NCBI GenBank assembly: GCA_900540335.1
Contig: UQFC01000005.1
Location: 1-51,232 of the forward strand
Direction of reading: 5' to 3'
DNA: 51,232 bases
Source of the DNA: an uncultured Clostridium sp.
Lineage (GTDB): Bacteria; Bacillota; Clostridia; Lachnospirales; Lachnospiraceae
The notes beneath the pieces are model-generated. The model was not told the origin of the DNA. It searched no databases and saw nothing but the letters and a program-made list of their open reading frames with translations. Positions 25,912 to 35,354 of this stretch are shown one piece after another. The position numbers were made by a program, and so were the translations under genes. Every line of letters begins with the position of its first letter. The first letter of the stretch is position 1.

Positions 25912-27113
25912 TGTTCTTCACCGCCTTTTACATTATTATTGATCATTGCATTGGGGCCGATTTTAGCGCCTGCACCGATTTCAACACCGGAGCCGACTGT
26001 AGCAACGCCCTTTTCTCCGTCAGCAGGCATAGCGCCTACAACGGCATTTTCACCAATCATAACGTTTTCAGCAATGATGCAGTGTTTTACAACTGCGCCT
26101 GCCTTAATGGTTGTTCCGCTCATAATCACAGCGTCTTCTACCACAGCGCCTTCCTCGACTCTGACACCGGAGGAAAGGATGGAGTGTTTGACATTTCCGT
26201 CAATGCGGCAGCCGTCTGTGATTAAGGAATTCTCTACTACAGCGTCAGCGCTGATCTTGTGTCCGGTCATACCGCTGTTGCGGCTGTAGATCTTCCAGTC
26301 GGTGTCAAACAGGTTGATACCGCTGTGCTCCGGATCCAGCACTTCCATATTGGCTTCCCAAAGAGAGGGGATAGTTCCCACATCCTTCCAGTAGCCGTCA
26401 AAATGGTAGGCGTACATATTGCGTCCGTCTTTTAACAGATTGGGAATGATGTTGTTTCCAAAGTCATTTTCAGAGTTCGGATCAGCTTCATCCTCAATCA
26501 GGTACTTTCTCAGAATATCCCAGTTGAAAATGTAAATACCCATAGAGGCCAGGTTGGACTTGGGATTCTTGGGTTTTTCCTGGAATTCAGTAATCTTGTC
26601 ATTCTCGTCAGCAACCATTAGGCCGAAGCGGGATGCCTCCTCCCACGGAACCTCCATAACAGCAACGGAGAACTCTGCGTTTTTCTCTTTGTGGAAGCGG
26701 AGAAAATCACTGTAGTCCTGTTTGCAGATCTGGTCGCCGGAAAGAATAATGACATATTCCGGATTGTACCGCTCAATGAAAGAAATGTTCTGATAAATTG
26801 CGTTTGCAGTACCTTTATACCAGTCAGAGCCGGATGCCTTCTGATAAGGCGGAAGTACATGAACACCGCCGTAAAGACGATCCAGATCCCAGGGCTGTCC
26901 ATTTCCAATATATTCGTTTAATACGAGCGGCTGATACTGGGTCAGAATACCTACGGTATCAATGCCGGAATTCACACAGTTTGAAAGTGGAAAGTCAATA
27001 ATGCGGTATTTGCCGCCAAAAGGAACTGCAGGTTTTGCAAGCTTCTGGGTCAGGGCATATAATCGGGAACCCTGGCCGCCGGCAAGAAGCATAGCAATCA
27101 TTTCTTTTGCCAT
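25905..27113 (-). CDS. glgC: GlgC: glucose-1-phosphate adenylyltransferase
   Basis: The 402-aa enzyme makes ADP-glucose from ATP and glucose-1-phosphate, the committed step of bacterial glycogen synthesis. 'IAMLLAGGQGSRLYALTQKL' is the nucleotide-binding loop and 'KPAVPFGGKYRIIDFPLSNC' the adjoining strand; 'SGDQI' carries a metal-binding Asp, 'FQEKP' and 'YWKDVGTI' line the sugar-phosphate site. The C-terminal hexapeptide-repeat helix ('GCRIDGNVKHSILSSGVRVE') is present. GGGGG precedes the start. glgD follows, and glgP is 5.6 kb away on the other strand; glgA and glgB are not in this window. Confidence 0.95.
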   Translation of the reverse strand: MAKEMIAMLLAGGQGSRLYALTQKLAKPAVPFGGKYRIIDFPLSNCVNSGIDTVGILTQYQPLVLNEYIGNGQPWDLDRLYGGVHVLPPYQKASGSDWYKGTANAIYQNISFIERYNPEYVIILSGDQICKQDYSDFLRFHKEKNAEFSVAVMEVPWEEASRFGLMVADENDKITEFQEKPKNPKSNLASMGIYIFNWDILRKYLIEDEADPNSENDFGNNIIPNLLKDGRNMYAYHFDGYWKDVGTIPSLWEANMEVLDPEHSGINLFDTDWKIYSRNSGMTGHKISADAVVENSLITDGCRIDGNVKHSILSSGVRVEEGAVVEDAVIMSGTTIKAGAVVKHCIIAENVMIGENAVVGAMPADGEKGVATVGSGVEIGAGAKIGPNAMINNNVKGGEEQW

Positions 27114-27467
27114 AATAAAAAATCCCCCTATTAATATTTAAAACTCATGTATAAATTGTAACATAAAAGAGGGAAGATCGACAGTCTTTTTGTAAAAAAA
27201 CTTTTATAAAAAACCAGATGGTTTTTCTCTGTTTTGACTAATTTTTGGAAAATCGAGGTAAAAAACATAGAAAATATAGGAAAGATGGTAAAAAAGGGAG
27301 GAGCCGGCGGCATTTGAAACCGCCGGCGATTATGAAAAAAATTATCTAACTGTAATCAGCAATGCAGCAATGCGTTATCTGATGGTATAAAGTATAGTGA
27401 AAAAATATGAAAGAAGTTTAGCAAAACTGTGGAATGTTTGTAACGGTTTTGTGAATAAGAAATGAAC
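27114..27467. other. Gene-free region upstream of glgC
   Basis: There is no ORF. It holds a perfect 8-bp GC stem (GCCGGCGG 27303-27310, CCGCCGGC 27320-27327), followed on the minus strand by TCCTCCC and then six T, which could terminate a short minus-strand RNA. Upstream of glgC, TGTTACAAT (minus strand, about 27157-27165) is a possible extended -10. The rest is AT-rich with nothing recognisable. Confidence 0.35.
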
Positions 27468-27504
27468 AAAAAAGGCCGCTGCAGATGTGCAGTGACCTAT
27501 TTTT
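27468..27504. terminator. Bidirectional-type terminator downstream of pncB
   Basis: AGGCCGCTGCA pairs with TGCAGTGACCT (one mismatch, one G-U, GATG loop), flanked by six A on the left and six T on the right. It would end minus-strand transcription from pncB. Confidence 0.75.
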
Positions 27505-27598
27505 TCTTCCTGTTCTTTTTGTTCCTGCGGATAGAAAGCAGCTCCTCAAGGGCTTCCCGGTGTCTGGGAGAAGCAGCGGATCAGAAAGACGGAAGCAA

Positions 27599-29059
27599 TC
27601 AGCTGTTATAGTGGTAGCTGTCGAGAAGCTGATTTTTCATATGCCACAGCTCGTTTGACAGATCCACGTGAACCCGGTGCGGGAATTCCAGACGAAGGGA
27701 CTCCTCCCAAAGGGTAGCCATCTCCTGTTTGCAGTATTTCTGAATGTCCATAACCTCAGGAGAATCGTAAACCCGTTTTCCTTTCTGGAAGACAGGGATC
27801 ATCAGCTCTCTCATGGTATAGCTGCCCGGCGCCAGGTGAGTCTTTTTCCAGGTTTCAATGGGATCAAACAGCAGCAGGGAGCGGGCAGGATCGTATACTT
27901 CATCAACCAGGCAGATGAGATCGGCAATAATCTTTCCGTTTTCCTTGTCGTAAATCCGGCGGATGGTTTTATTTCCGGGATTGGTGATCTTCTCCGCATT
28001 TTCTGACAGTTTGATTTTCGGAATAAACTTTCCGGTATTTTTATCGAGAATGGCAGCCAGCTTGTACACGCCGCCGAAGGAGGGGCAGTCCTTGGAGGTG
28101 ATCAGGTTGGTGCCCACACCCCAGGAGTTAATGGCAGCTCCCTGCATTTTCAGGGAATTGATCAGGGTTTCATCCAAATCATTGGAGGCGGAAATGACAG
28201 CATCCGGGAAACCTGCCTCGTCCAGCATCTTCTTTGCCTGTTTGGACAGGTAAGCCAGATCGCCGCTGTCCAGGCGGATTCCGTAGAAGGTCAGAGGAAT
28301 GCCTGCTTCCCGCATTTCCTTAAATACCTGAATGGCATGGGGAACGCCGGAATTCAGGGTGTCATAGGTGTCTACCAGAAGAATGCAGGCTGTGGGATAC
28401 AGCTTTGCATAGGTACGGAAGGCAGTCAGCTCGTCCGGAAAACTCATAATCCAGCTGTGGGCATGGGTTCCCTTCACCGGCACATGGAACATTTTTCCGC
28501 AGAGAACATTGGAGGTGCCGATACATCCGGCAATCATGGCAGCTCTGGCGCCGTAAATGCCTGCGTCAGGACCCTGGGCGCGGCGAAGGCCGAACTCCAT
28601 TACCCCGTCCCCCTTGGCTGCATATACCACCCGTGACGCCTTGGTGGCAATCAGAGACTGGTGGTTGATAATATTAAGAAGAGCGGTCTCAATCAGCTGA
28701 GCCTCCATAATCGGTGCAATGACTTTGATAAGGGGCTCTCTGGGAAATACAACCGTTCCCTCCGGAATGGCATAAATGTCGCCGGAAAAATGGAAATTCT
28801 TCAGATATTCCAGAAAATCCTCTTCAAACAGTCCGGTGCTGCGAAGATAGTCAATATCATCCTCCTCGAAATGCAGATTTTCGATATATTCGATGACCTG
28901 CTGAAGACCGGCGCAGATAGAATAGCCGCTGCCTACAGGATTGCTGCGGTAAAATGCATCAAAAATAACGGTTTCATTGGCGTCCTTTTCTTTAAAATAC
29001 CCCTGCATCATCGTCAGCTCATAGAGGTCGGTCAGCAGAGTAAGATTACGTTCACTCAT
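27599..29059 (-). CDS. pncB: Nicotinate phosphoribosyltransferase
   Basis: The 486-aa cytoplasmic enzyme joins nicotinate with PRPP (using ATP) to give nicotinate mononucleotide in the NAD salvage pathway. 'LLTDLYELTMMQGYF' is the family opening; 'EFGLRRAQGPDAGIYGARAA' holds the substrate-binding R-R-x-Q and the phosphorylated-histidine region is in 'GTHAHSWIMSF'. 'YGIRLDSGDLAYLSKQA' and 'SWGVGTNLITSKD' (phosphate-binding glycine loop) complete the active site. The ATG at 29059 after GGAGAATACCT gives the standard N-terminus; the 53 extra upstream codons are implausible. The gene is divergent from the ileS T-box leader. Confidence 0.95.
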   Translation of the reverse strand: MSERNLTLLTDLYELTMMQGYFKEKDANETVIFDAFYRSNPVGSGYSICAGLQQVIEYIENLHFEEDDIDYLRSTGLFEEDFLEYLKNFHFSGDIYAIPEGTVVFPREPLIKVIAPIMEAQLIETALLNIINHQSLIATKASRVVYAAKGDGVMEFGLRRAQGPDAGIYGARAAMIAGCIGTSNVLCGKMFHVPVKGTHAHSWIMSFPDELTAFRTYAKLYPTACILLVDTYDTLNSGVPHAIQVFKEMREAGIPLTFYGIRLDSGDLAYLSKQAKKMLDEAGFPDAVISASNDLDETLINSLKMQGAAINSWGVGTNLITSKDCPSFGGVYKLAAILDKNTGKFIPKIKLSENAEKITNPGNKTIRRIYDKENGKIIADLICLVDEVYDPARSLLLFDPIETWKKTHLAPGSYTMRELMIPVFQKGKRVYDSPEVMDIQKYCKQEMATLWEESLRLEFPHRVHVDLSNELWHMKNQLLDSYHYNS

Positions 29060-29211
29060 AGGTATTCTCCTTCTCCCGGATGTCCGCTTTCTATAGAAGA
29101 AACATCCGATTTCGTGGGTGTAAAAAACAGGTAAAATGCTTTTTTGCAGTATACCACCAAAGGCAAAAAAAGACAATGTGATTGATAAATAAATAACAAA
29201 CAAGGGAAACC

Positions 29212-29240
29212 TTGACAATATCCGGGGGTGATCATATAAT
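29212..29240 (+). promoter_or_regulatory. Perfect sigma-A promoter of ileS
   Basis: TTGACA, exactly 17 bases, TATAAT: a full consensus promoter about 22 bases upstream of the T-box leader. Strong basal initiation with control left to tRNA-sensing attenuation is the expected design. Confidence 0.9.
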
Positions 29241-29261
29241 AGAGCAGAGTATTCATAAAGA

Positions 29262-29496
29262 AAAAACGCAGATGGAGACAGTAGCGCCGACAGGAAAGCA
29301 AAAGCGATTCGGGGATGGTGAGAGCCCGAAGCCAGTACATCGGCAGTCGAAAATCACTCCTGAGTTGCAGGCTGAACAGACAGTAGGCCGTGCCGGATTT
29401 CCACCGTTACAGGGAACTCATATAATTGTATGCAGTATAGGTGGTAGATAGAGACATTGAAGGCTTTTTTCCTGTTGCAGGAAAAAGGCCTTTTTC
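29262..29496 (+). promoter_or_regulatory. T-box leader of ileS, isoleucine-specific
   Basis: Stem I is recognisable by CGGG-GATGGTGAGAG-CCCG (apical G-G-x-x-G-G-T-G) and the specifier loop GAAA-ATC-ACTCCTGAG, where ATC is an isoleucine codon. Downstream, AGTAGGCCGTGCCGG ... CCACCGTTACAG is the usual stem II/IIA-B pseudoknot region. The T-box core reads AGGTGGTAGA; its TGGT can pair with the ACCA end of tRNA-Ile, but it differs from the common GGTGGTACCGCG. The terminator is AAGGCTTTTTTCCTG (29460-29474) with CAGGAAAAAGGCCTT (29478-29492) and a T-run. Uncharged tRNA-Ile should favour antitermination and ileS expression. I could not resolve the alternative antiterminator helix by eye. Confidence 0.85.
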
Positions 29497-29587
29497 TTTC
29501 AGCGGATAATCCTTTCAGCGGGATTTTATGTTATTTGCAGCTGCCACTGGACTTCACGCAGAATAAGAATGGAGGATGAAGAAAGCC

Positions 29588-32500
29588 ATGTACGAGAAAG
29601 TACCTACAAATCTTAATTTTGTAGAGCGTGAAAAGAAAATTGAAAAATTCTGGAATGACAATCAGATTTTCCAGAAAAGTATGGACTCCAGAAAAGAGGG
29701 TCCGACCTATACGTTCTATGACGGACCGCCTACCGCAAACGGTAAGCCTCATATCGGTCATGTTCTTACGCGTGTTATCAAGGACATGATTCCCCGTTAC
29801 CGCACCATGAAGGGCTATATGGTTCCCCGTAAAGCAGGCTGGGATACCCACGGTCTTCCGGTTGAGCTGGAAGTGGAGAAGATGCTGGGTCTGGACGGCA
29901 AGGAGCAGATTGAGCAGTATGGTCTTGAGCCGTTTATCGGACACTGTAAGGAAAGCGTGTGGAAGTATAAAGGCATGTGGGAGAAGTTTTCCGGAACCGT
30001 TGGTTTCTGGGCAGATATGGACAATCCCTATGTTACCTACCACAACAGCTTTATTGAGTCTGAATGGTGGGCTCTGAAGCAGATCTGGGAGAAAGGACTG
30101 CTTTACAAGGGCTTTAAGATTGTTCCCTACTGTCCGCGGTGCGGAACTCCTCTGTCATCCCACGAGGTGGCTCAGGGCTATAAGGATGTAAAAGAGCGTT
30201 CTGCAATTGCCCGTTTCCGGGTAAAGGGTGAGGATGCCAGCATTCTGGCCTGGACAACAACTCCGTGGACTCTGCCGTCTAACGTGGCTCTCTGCGTGAA
30301 TCCGGATGAGGAGTATGTAAAGGTTAAGATGAAAGAGGACGGACAGGTATATTACCTGGCTGCCGCTCTGTGTGATACCGTTCTGGGAGAGGATTCCTAC
30401 GAGGTTCTGGAGCGCTACAAGGGAACCGATCTGGAATACAAGGAGTACGAGCCTCTGTATCAGTGTGCTGCAGATGCTGCAGAAAAACAGCATAAAAAAG
30501 CTCATTATGTGGTATGTGACAGCTACGTTACCCTGACAGACGGTACCGGCGTTGTTCATATTGCTCCTGCATTCGGTGAGGACGACTCCAAGGTCGGCAG
30601 AAAATACGATCTTCCTTTTGTACAGATGGTAGATCCCAAGGGCGAGATGACAAAGGAAACTCCGTGGCCGGGCGTATTTGTCAAGAAGGCAGATCCGATG
30701 GTATTAAAGGATCTGGACGAGAGAGGACTGTTATTTGCAGCTCCCAATTTTGAGCACAGCTATCCTCACTGCTGGCGCTGCGATACTCCGCTGATTTATT
30801 ATGCGCGGGAGTCCTGGTTTATTAAGATGACAGCGGTGAAGGAGGATCTGATCCGCAACAACAATACCATTAACTGGATTCCGGAGAGCATCGGCAAGGG
30901 CCGTTTCGGCGACTGGCTGGAGAATGTTCAGGACTGGGGCATCAGCCGGAACCGTTACTGGGGAACTCCTCTGAATATCTGGGAGTGTGAGTGCGGTCAT
31001 CAGCATTCCATCGGAAGTATTGAGGAATTAAAATCCATGTCCGACAACTGTCCGGAGGATATTGAGCTTCACCGTCCATTTATTGACGCAGTGACTATCC
31101 GCTGTCCGAAATGCGGAAAGCAGATGAAGCGAGTTCCGGAGGTTATTGACTGCTGGTTTGACTCCGGTGCAATGCCGTTTGCACAGCATCATTATCCCTT
31201 TGAAAATAAGGAGCTGTTTGAGCAGCAGTTCCCGGCAGATTTTATTTCCGAGGCAGTGGATCAGACAAGAGGCTGGTTCTACTCTCTGCTGGCAATTTCC
31301 ACCCTGATTTTCAACAAGGCTCCTTACCGGAATGTTATTGTTCTGGGCCATGTACAGGATGAAAACGGACAGAAGATGAGTAAGTCCAAGGGAAATGCCG
31401 TAGATCCGTTTGAGGCTCTGGAAACCTACGGAGCAGACGCTATCCGCTGGTATTTCTACATCAACAGCGCTCCATGGCTGCCCAACCGTTTCCATGGCAA
31501 AGCAGTGCAGGAGGGACAGAGAAAGTTCATGGGAACTCTGTGGAACACCTATGCATTCTTTGTACTGTATGCGAACATTGACAATTTTGACGCAACCAAG
31601 TATACCCTGGATTACGAAAAACTTCCGGTTATGGATAAGTGGCTGCTGTCCAAGATGAATTCCATGATCCGCGATGTGGATGACAATCTGAACAATTACC
31701 GGATTCCGGAGGCTGCAAGAGTGCTGCAGGAGTTTGTGGATGACATGAGCAACTGGTATGTAAGACGCAGCAGAGAACGTTTCTGGGCAAAGGGCATGGA
31801 GCAGGATAAGATCAATGCCTACATGACTCTGTATACGGCTCTGGTGAATGTGGCAAAGGCCGCTTCTCCCATGATTCCGTTTATGACAGAGGATATTTAT
31901 CAGAATCTGGTTCGCAGCATTGACAAAAACGCACCGGAAAGCATTCATCTGTGCGACTTCCCGTCTGTGGACGAAATGCATATTGACAAGCAGCTGGAAG
32001 CAGATATGGATGAGGTTCTGAAGGTTGTTGTTCTGGGACGTGCTGCCAGAAATACCGCAAACATCAAAAACCGTCAGCCTATCGGAAAAATGTATGTAAA
32101 AGCGGATCACGAGCTGTCTGATTTCTATGTAGAGATTATTGAGGATGAGCTGAATGTGAAGTCTGTGGAATTTGTAGAGGATGTAAGAAACTTTACCTCC
32201 TACAGCTTCAAACCGCAGTTAAAGACCGTAGGTCCCAAATACGGAAAACAGCTGGGCAATATCCGCAAGGCACTGGCAGAAATCGACGGCAATGCGGCAA
32301 TGGATACCTTAAAGGCAGAGGGCGCTCTGAAATTCGATTTCGGTGCAGAGCTGGTAGTGCTGACAGAAGAGGATCTTCTGATTGATATGGCACAGACAGA
32401 AGGCTATGTATCAGAAAGCGACAATACCGTGACCGTTGCCCTTGATACAAGACTGACTCCGGAGCTTCTGGAGGAGGGCTTTGTAAGAGAGCTGGTAAGT

Positions 32501-32731
32501 AAAATTCAGACCATGCGTAAGGAAGCCGGATTTGAGGTTATGGATCATATTTGCGTATATCAGCAGAATAATGATAAGATCGCAGACATCTTAACCAGAT
32601 ATGCAGATACCATCCGCAGTGAAGTATTGGCAGATGATATTCGTGTCGGCGAAATGGGCGGATATACAAAAGAATGGAACATCAACGGGGAAACCGGAAT
32701 TCTGGGTGTAGAAAAAATTGCAGCAAACTAA
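29588..32731 (+). CDS. ileS: Isoleucyl-tRNA synthetase, long (type 2-like)
   Basis: The 1047-aa cytoplasmic enzyme charges tRNA-Ile. HIGH motif in 'NGKPHIGHVLTR' (about residue 55), editing domain with 'AWTTTPWTLPSN' and 'GTGVVHIAPAFGEDD', 'WCRCDTPLIYYARESWFIK'-type zinc segment, KMSKS in 'GQKMSKSKGNAVDP' (about 598), and an anticodon-binding domain. The insert 'CPRCGTPLSSHEVAQGYKDV' and total length match the eukaryote-like type 2 group, known elsewhere for mupirocin tolerance; resistance here is not shown. ATG at 29576 touches the GGAGG site, so the ATG at 29588 is preferred. Expression is governed by the upstream T-box. Confidence 0.95.
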   Translation: MYEKVPTNLNFVEREKKIEKFWNDNQIFQKSMDSRKEGPTYTFYDGPPTANGKPHIGHVLTRVIKDMIPRYRTMKGYMVPRKAGWDTHGLPVELEVEKMLGLDGKEQIEQYGLEPFIGHCKESVWKYKGMWEKFSGTVGFWADMDNPYVTYHNSFIESEWWALKQIWEKGLLYKGFKIVPYCPRCGTPLSSHEVAQGYKDVKERSAIARFRVKGEDASILAWTTTPWTLPSNVALCVNPDEEYVKVKMKEDGQVYYLAAALCDTVLGEDSYEVLERYKGTDLEYKEYEPLYQCAADAAEKQHKKAHYVVCDSYVTLTDGTGVVHIAPAFGEDDSKVGRKYDLPFVQMVDPKGEMTKETPWPGVFVKKADPMVLKDLDERGLLFAAPNFEHSYPHCWRCDTPLIYYARESWFIKMTAVKEDLIRNNNTINWIPESIGKGRFGDWLENVQDWGISRNRYWGTPLNIWECECGHQHSIGSIEELKSMSDNCPEDIELHRPFIDAVTIRCPKCGKQMKRVPEVIDCWFDSGAMPFAQHHYPFENKELFEQQFPADFISEAVDQTRGWFYSLLAISTLIFNKAPYRNVIVLGHVQDENGQKMSKSKGNAVDPFEALETYGADAIRWYFYINSAPWLPNRFHGKAVQEGQRKFMGTLWNTYAFFVLYANIDNFDATKYTLDYEKLPVMDKWLLSKMNSMIRDVDDNLNNYRIPEAARVLQEFVDDMSNWYVRRSRERFWAKGMEQDKINAYMTLYTALVNVAKAASPMIPFMTEDIYQNLVRSIDKNAPESIHLCDFPSVDEMHIDKQLEADMDEVLKVVVLGRAARNTANIKNRQPIGKMYVKADHELSDFYVEIIEDELNVKSVEFVEDVRNFTSYSFKPQLKTVGPKYGKQLGNIRKALAEIDGNAAMDTLKAEGALKFDFGAELVVLTEEDLLIDMAQTEGYVSESDNTVTVALDTRLTPELLEEGFVRELVSKIQTMRKEAGFEVMDHICVYQQNNDKIADILTRYADTIRSEVLADDIRVGEMGGYTKEWNINGETGILGVEKIAAN

Positions 32732-32762
32732 GCTGCAGCAGAGCAGGAGGAAGAGTAGAAGT

Positions 32763-35228
32763 ATGATAAGCAGTGTAAATAAGGGATTTGACAAAGAAAC
32801 ATTTAAAAAGAATGTCATTTATAACGTAAAGAGCCAGTTCAGAAAAACCATTGATCAGGCAACTCCCAATCAGGTATTTCAGGCTGTGGCTTACGCAGTG
32901 AAGGATATTATTATTGATGAGTGGATTGCAACACATAAAGAGTATGAAAAGCAGGATGTGAAAACCCTGTACTACCTGTCCATGGAATTTTTAATGGGCC
33001 GGGCTCTGGGCAACAACATTATCAATATTATGGCAAAGGATGAGATTAAGCAGGCTCTCGATGAGCTGGGCTTTGATCTGAATCTGATTGAGGATCAGGA
33101 ACCGGACGCAGCTCTTGGAAACGGCGGTCTGGGCCGTCTGGCAGCATGCTTCCTGGATTCTCTTGCAACCCTGGGATATCCTGCATACGGCTGCGGAATC
33201 CGTTACCGCTATGGTATGTTCAAGCAGAAAATCGAGAACGGATACCAGGTTGAGGTTCCGGATGAGTGGTTAAAGGACGGAAACCCCTTTGAGGTACGCC
33301 GCGCTGAGTATGCGACTGAAGTTAAATTCGGCGGATATGTAAGAACAATCTGGGAAAACGGCAGAGAAAAATTTGTTCAGGAGGGATATCAGTCTGTTAT
33401 GGCAGTTCCCTATGACCTTCCGGTTGTAGGCTACGGCAATAATGTAGTAAATACCCTTCGGATCTGGGATGCTCAGCCGGTAAATACCTTCCGTCTGGAT
33501 GCATTCGACCGCGGAGATTATCAGAAGGCAGTTGAAGAGGAAAACCTGGCTAAGAATATCTGCGAGGTTCTTTATCCGAATGATAACCACATTGCCGGTA
33601 AGGAGTTGCGTCTGCGTCAGCAGTATTTCTTCATTTCTGCCAGCGTGCAGAGAGCTGTGCTGAAGTACATGGAGAATCACGATGATGTACGCAAGTTCTA
33701 CGAGAAGAATGTATTCCAGTTAAACGATACCCATCCGACTGTGGCAGTAGCAGAGCTGATGCGTATTCTTCTGGATGATTACGGTCTTACCTGGGAAGAG
33801 GCCTGGGATGTTACCACCAAGACCTGTGCCTACACAAACCATACCATTATGGCAGAGGCTCTGGAAAAATGGCCGATTGAGCTGTTTTCCAGACTGCTTC
33901 CCCGTATTTATCAGATTGTGGAGGAGATCAACCGCCGCTTTGTGATTCAGATTCAGCAGGCATATCCGGGACGTCAGGATAAGATTGCCAAAATGGCAGT
34001 GATTTATGACGGCCAGGTTCGTATGGCACATATGGCCATTGCCGGAAGCTTTTCTGTAAACGGTGTGGCACAGCTTCATACAGAAATTCTGAAGCATCAG
34101 GAGCTGAAGGATTTTTATGAAATGATGCCGGAGAAGTTCAACAACAAGACCAACGGCATTACCCAGAGAAGATTCCTGCTGCACGGCAATCCGCTTCTGG
34201 CTGACTGGGTAACCAGTAAAGTAGGCAATGAGTGGATTACCAATCTGTCTGCCATTAACAAGCTGAAGCTTTATGCAGAGGATGAGAAGTGCCAGCATGA
34301 GTTTATGAACATCAAATACCAGAACAAGATTCGTCTGGCAAAATATATCAAAGAACACAACGGCATTGATGTGGATCCCCGTTCTATCTTTGATGTACAG
34401 GTAAAACGTCTCCATGAGTATAAGAGACAGCTGATGAATATCCTTCATGTTATGTATCTGTATAACCAGCTGAAGGATAACCCCAACATGGATATGGTTC
34501 CCAGAACCTTTATCTTTGGCGCAAAGGCAGCGGCAGGCTATAAGCGTGCAAAACTGACCATTAAGCTGATTAACTCTGTGGCAGATGTTATCAACAACGA
34601 CAAGTCCATTAACGGAAAACTCAAAGTTGTATTTATCGAGGATTACCGGGTTTCAAACGCAGAGATTATCTTTGCGGCAGCAGATGTCAGCGAGCAGATT
34701 TCCACTGCAAGTAAAGAGGCATCCGGTACCGGAAACATGAAATTCATGTTAAACGGCGCTCTGACTATTGGAACCATGGATGGAGCAAACGTGGAGATTG
34801 TGGAAGAAGTCGGACAGGAGAATGCCTTTATTTTCGGTACCTCTTCTGATGACATTATCCGTATGGAGCATGATCGCAGCTACAATCCCATGGAGATCTT
34901 CAATAATGATCAGGATATCCGCCGCGTGCTGATGCAGCTGATCAATGGTTACTATTCTCCGCAGAATCCGGAGATGTTCCGTGATATTTACGATTCTCTG
35001 CTGAATACCCGCAGCAGTGACCGGGCAGATACTTACTTTATTCTGAAGGATTTCCGTATGTACGCAGAAGCCCAGAAAAAGGTAGATGCAGCATACAGAG
35101 ATGAAAAATGGTGGGCTAAGGCAGCAATTCTGAATACCGCATGCAGCGGAAAGTTCAGCTCTGACCGTACCATTGAGGAGTATGTAAAGGATATCTGGCA
35201 TCTGGAAAAGGTTCAGGTAGAACTGTAA
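32763..35228 (+). CDS. glgP: Glycogen/alpha-glucan phosphorylase
   Basis: The 821-aa PLP enzyme releases glucose-1-phosphate from alpha-1,4-glucans. 'YYLSMEFLMGRALGNNIINI' and 'DAALGNGGLGRLAACFLDSL' form the N-terminal active-site part; 'DTHPTVAVAELMRILLD', 'VQVKRLHEYKRQLMNILHVM' and the PLP-lysine motif 'EASGTGNMKFMLNGALTIGT' are all intact. The ATG at 32763 follows AGGAGGAAG; an upstream frame start overlapping ileS is less likely. The gap to ileS is only 31 bases, so read-through from the T-box unit is possible. It acts on the polymer made through GlgC/GlgD. Confidence 0.95.
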   Translation: MISSVNKGFDKETFKKNVIYNVKSQFRKTIDQATPNQVFQAVAYAVKDIIIDEWIATHKEYEKQDVKTLYYLSMEFLMGRALGNNIINIMAKDEIKQALDELGFDLNLIEDQEPDAALGNGGLGRLAACFLDSLATLGYPAYGCGIRYRYGMFKQKIENGYQVEVPDEWLKDGNPFEVRRAEYATEVKFGGYVRTIWENGREKFVQEGYQSVMAVPYDLPVVGYGNNVVNTLRIWDAQPVNTFRLDAFDRGDYQKAVEEENLAKNICEVLYPNDNHIAGKELRLRQQYFFISASVQRAVLKYMENHDDVRKFYEKNVFQLNDTHPTVAVAELMRILLDDYGLTWEEAWDVTTKTCAYTNHTIMAEALEKWPIELFSRLLPRIYQIVEEINRRFVIQIQQAYPGRQDKIAKMAVIYDGQVRMAHMAIAGSFSVNGVAQLHTEILKHQELKDFYEMMPEKFNNKTNGITQRRFLLHGNPLLADWVTSKVGNEWITNLSAINKLKLYAEDEKCQHEFMNIKYQNKIRLAKYIKEHNGIDVDPRSIFDVQVKRLHEYKRQLMNILHVMYLYNQLKDNPNMDMVPRTFIFGAKAAAGYKRAKLTIKLINSVADVINNDKSINGKLKVVFIEDYRVSNAEIIFAAADVSEQISTASKEASGTGNMKFMLNGALTIGTMDGANVEIVEEVGQENAFIFGTSSDDIIRMEHDRSYNPMEIFNNDQDIRRVLMQLINGYYSPQNPEMFRDIYDSLLNTRSSDRADTYFILKDFRMYAEAQKKVDAAYRDEKWWAKAAILNTACSGKFSSDRTIEEYVKDIWHLEKVQVEL

Positions 35229-35301
35229 GATTCAGGTTTCAAAGCACAGCGGTTTTCGGATGACTTATCCGGAAAAACCTGCAGAAACCGGTTATTTTAA
35301 G

Positions 35302-35329
35302 GAATAAAGAGAAAATCCCTCCATAGACT
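35302..35329 (+). promoter_or_regulatory. Putative sigma-E promoter of spoIID, inside the glgP terminator
   Basis: GAATAAA (35302-35308), 13 bases, then CATAGACT (35322-35329), close to the sigma-E pattern (ATA at -35 and CATACAnT at -10). The predicted start lies about 35336, after the left arm of the terminator stem, so the mother-cell transcript would not form the hairpin. Confidence 0.5.
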
Positions 35330-35354
35330 GATAATAGTCGGGAGGGATTTTTTT
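35313..35354 (+). terminator. glgP terminator whose right arm is the spoIID ribosome site
   Basis: AAATCCCTCC (35313-35322) pairs perfectly with GGAGGGATTT (35341-35350), followed by TTTT. GACT/AGTC extends it internally. The right arm GGGAGGG is also the ribosome site for ATG at 35355, so read-through transcripts would keep spoIID untranslated. Confidence 0.75.

Noticed and set aside
27504..27598. Basic C-terminal tail (like RHREALEELLSIRRNKK) readable on the minus strand after pncB
   Set aside because: It follows stop codons, has no start, and is about 27 residues; it may be a gene remnant but cannot be supported.
31028..32110. 360-aa minus-strand frame inside ileS
   Set aside because: Antisense shadow of ileS with no domain or ribosome site.
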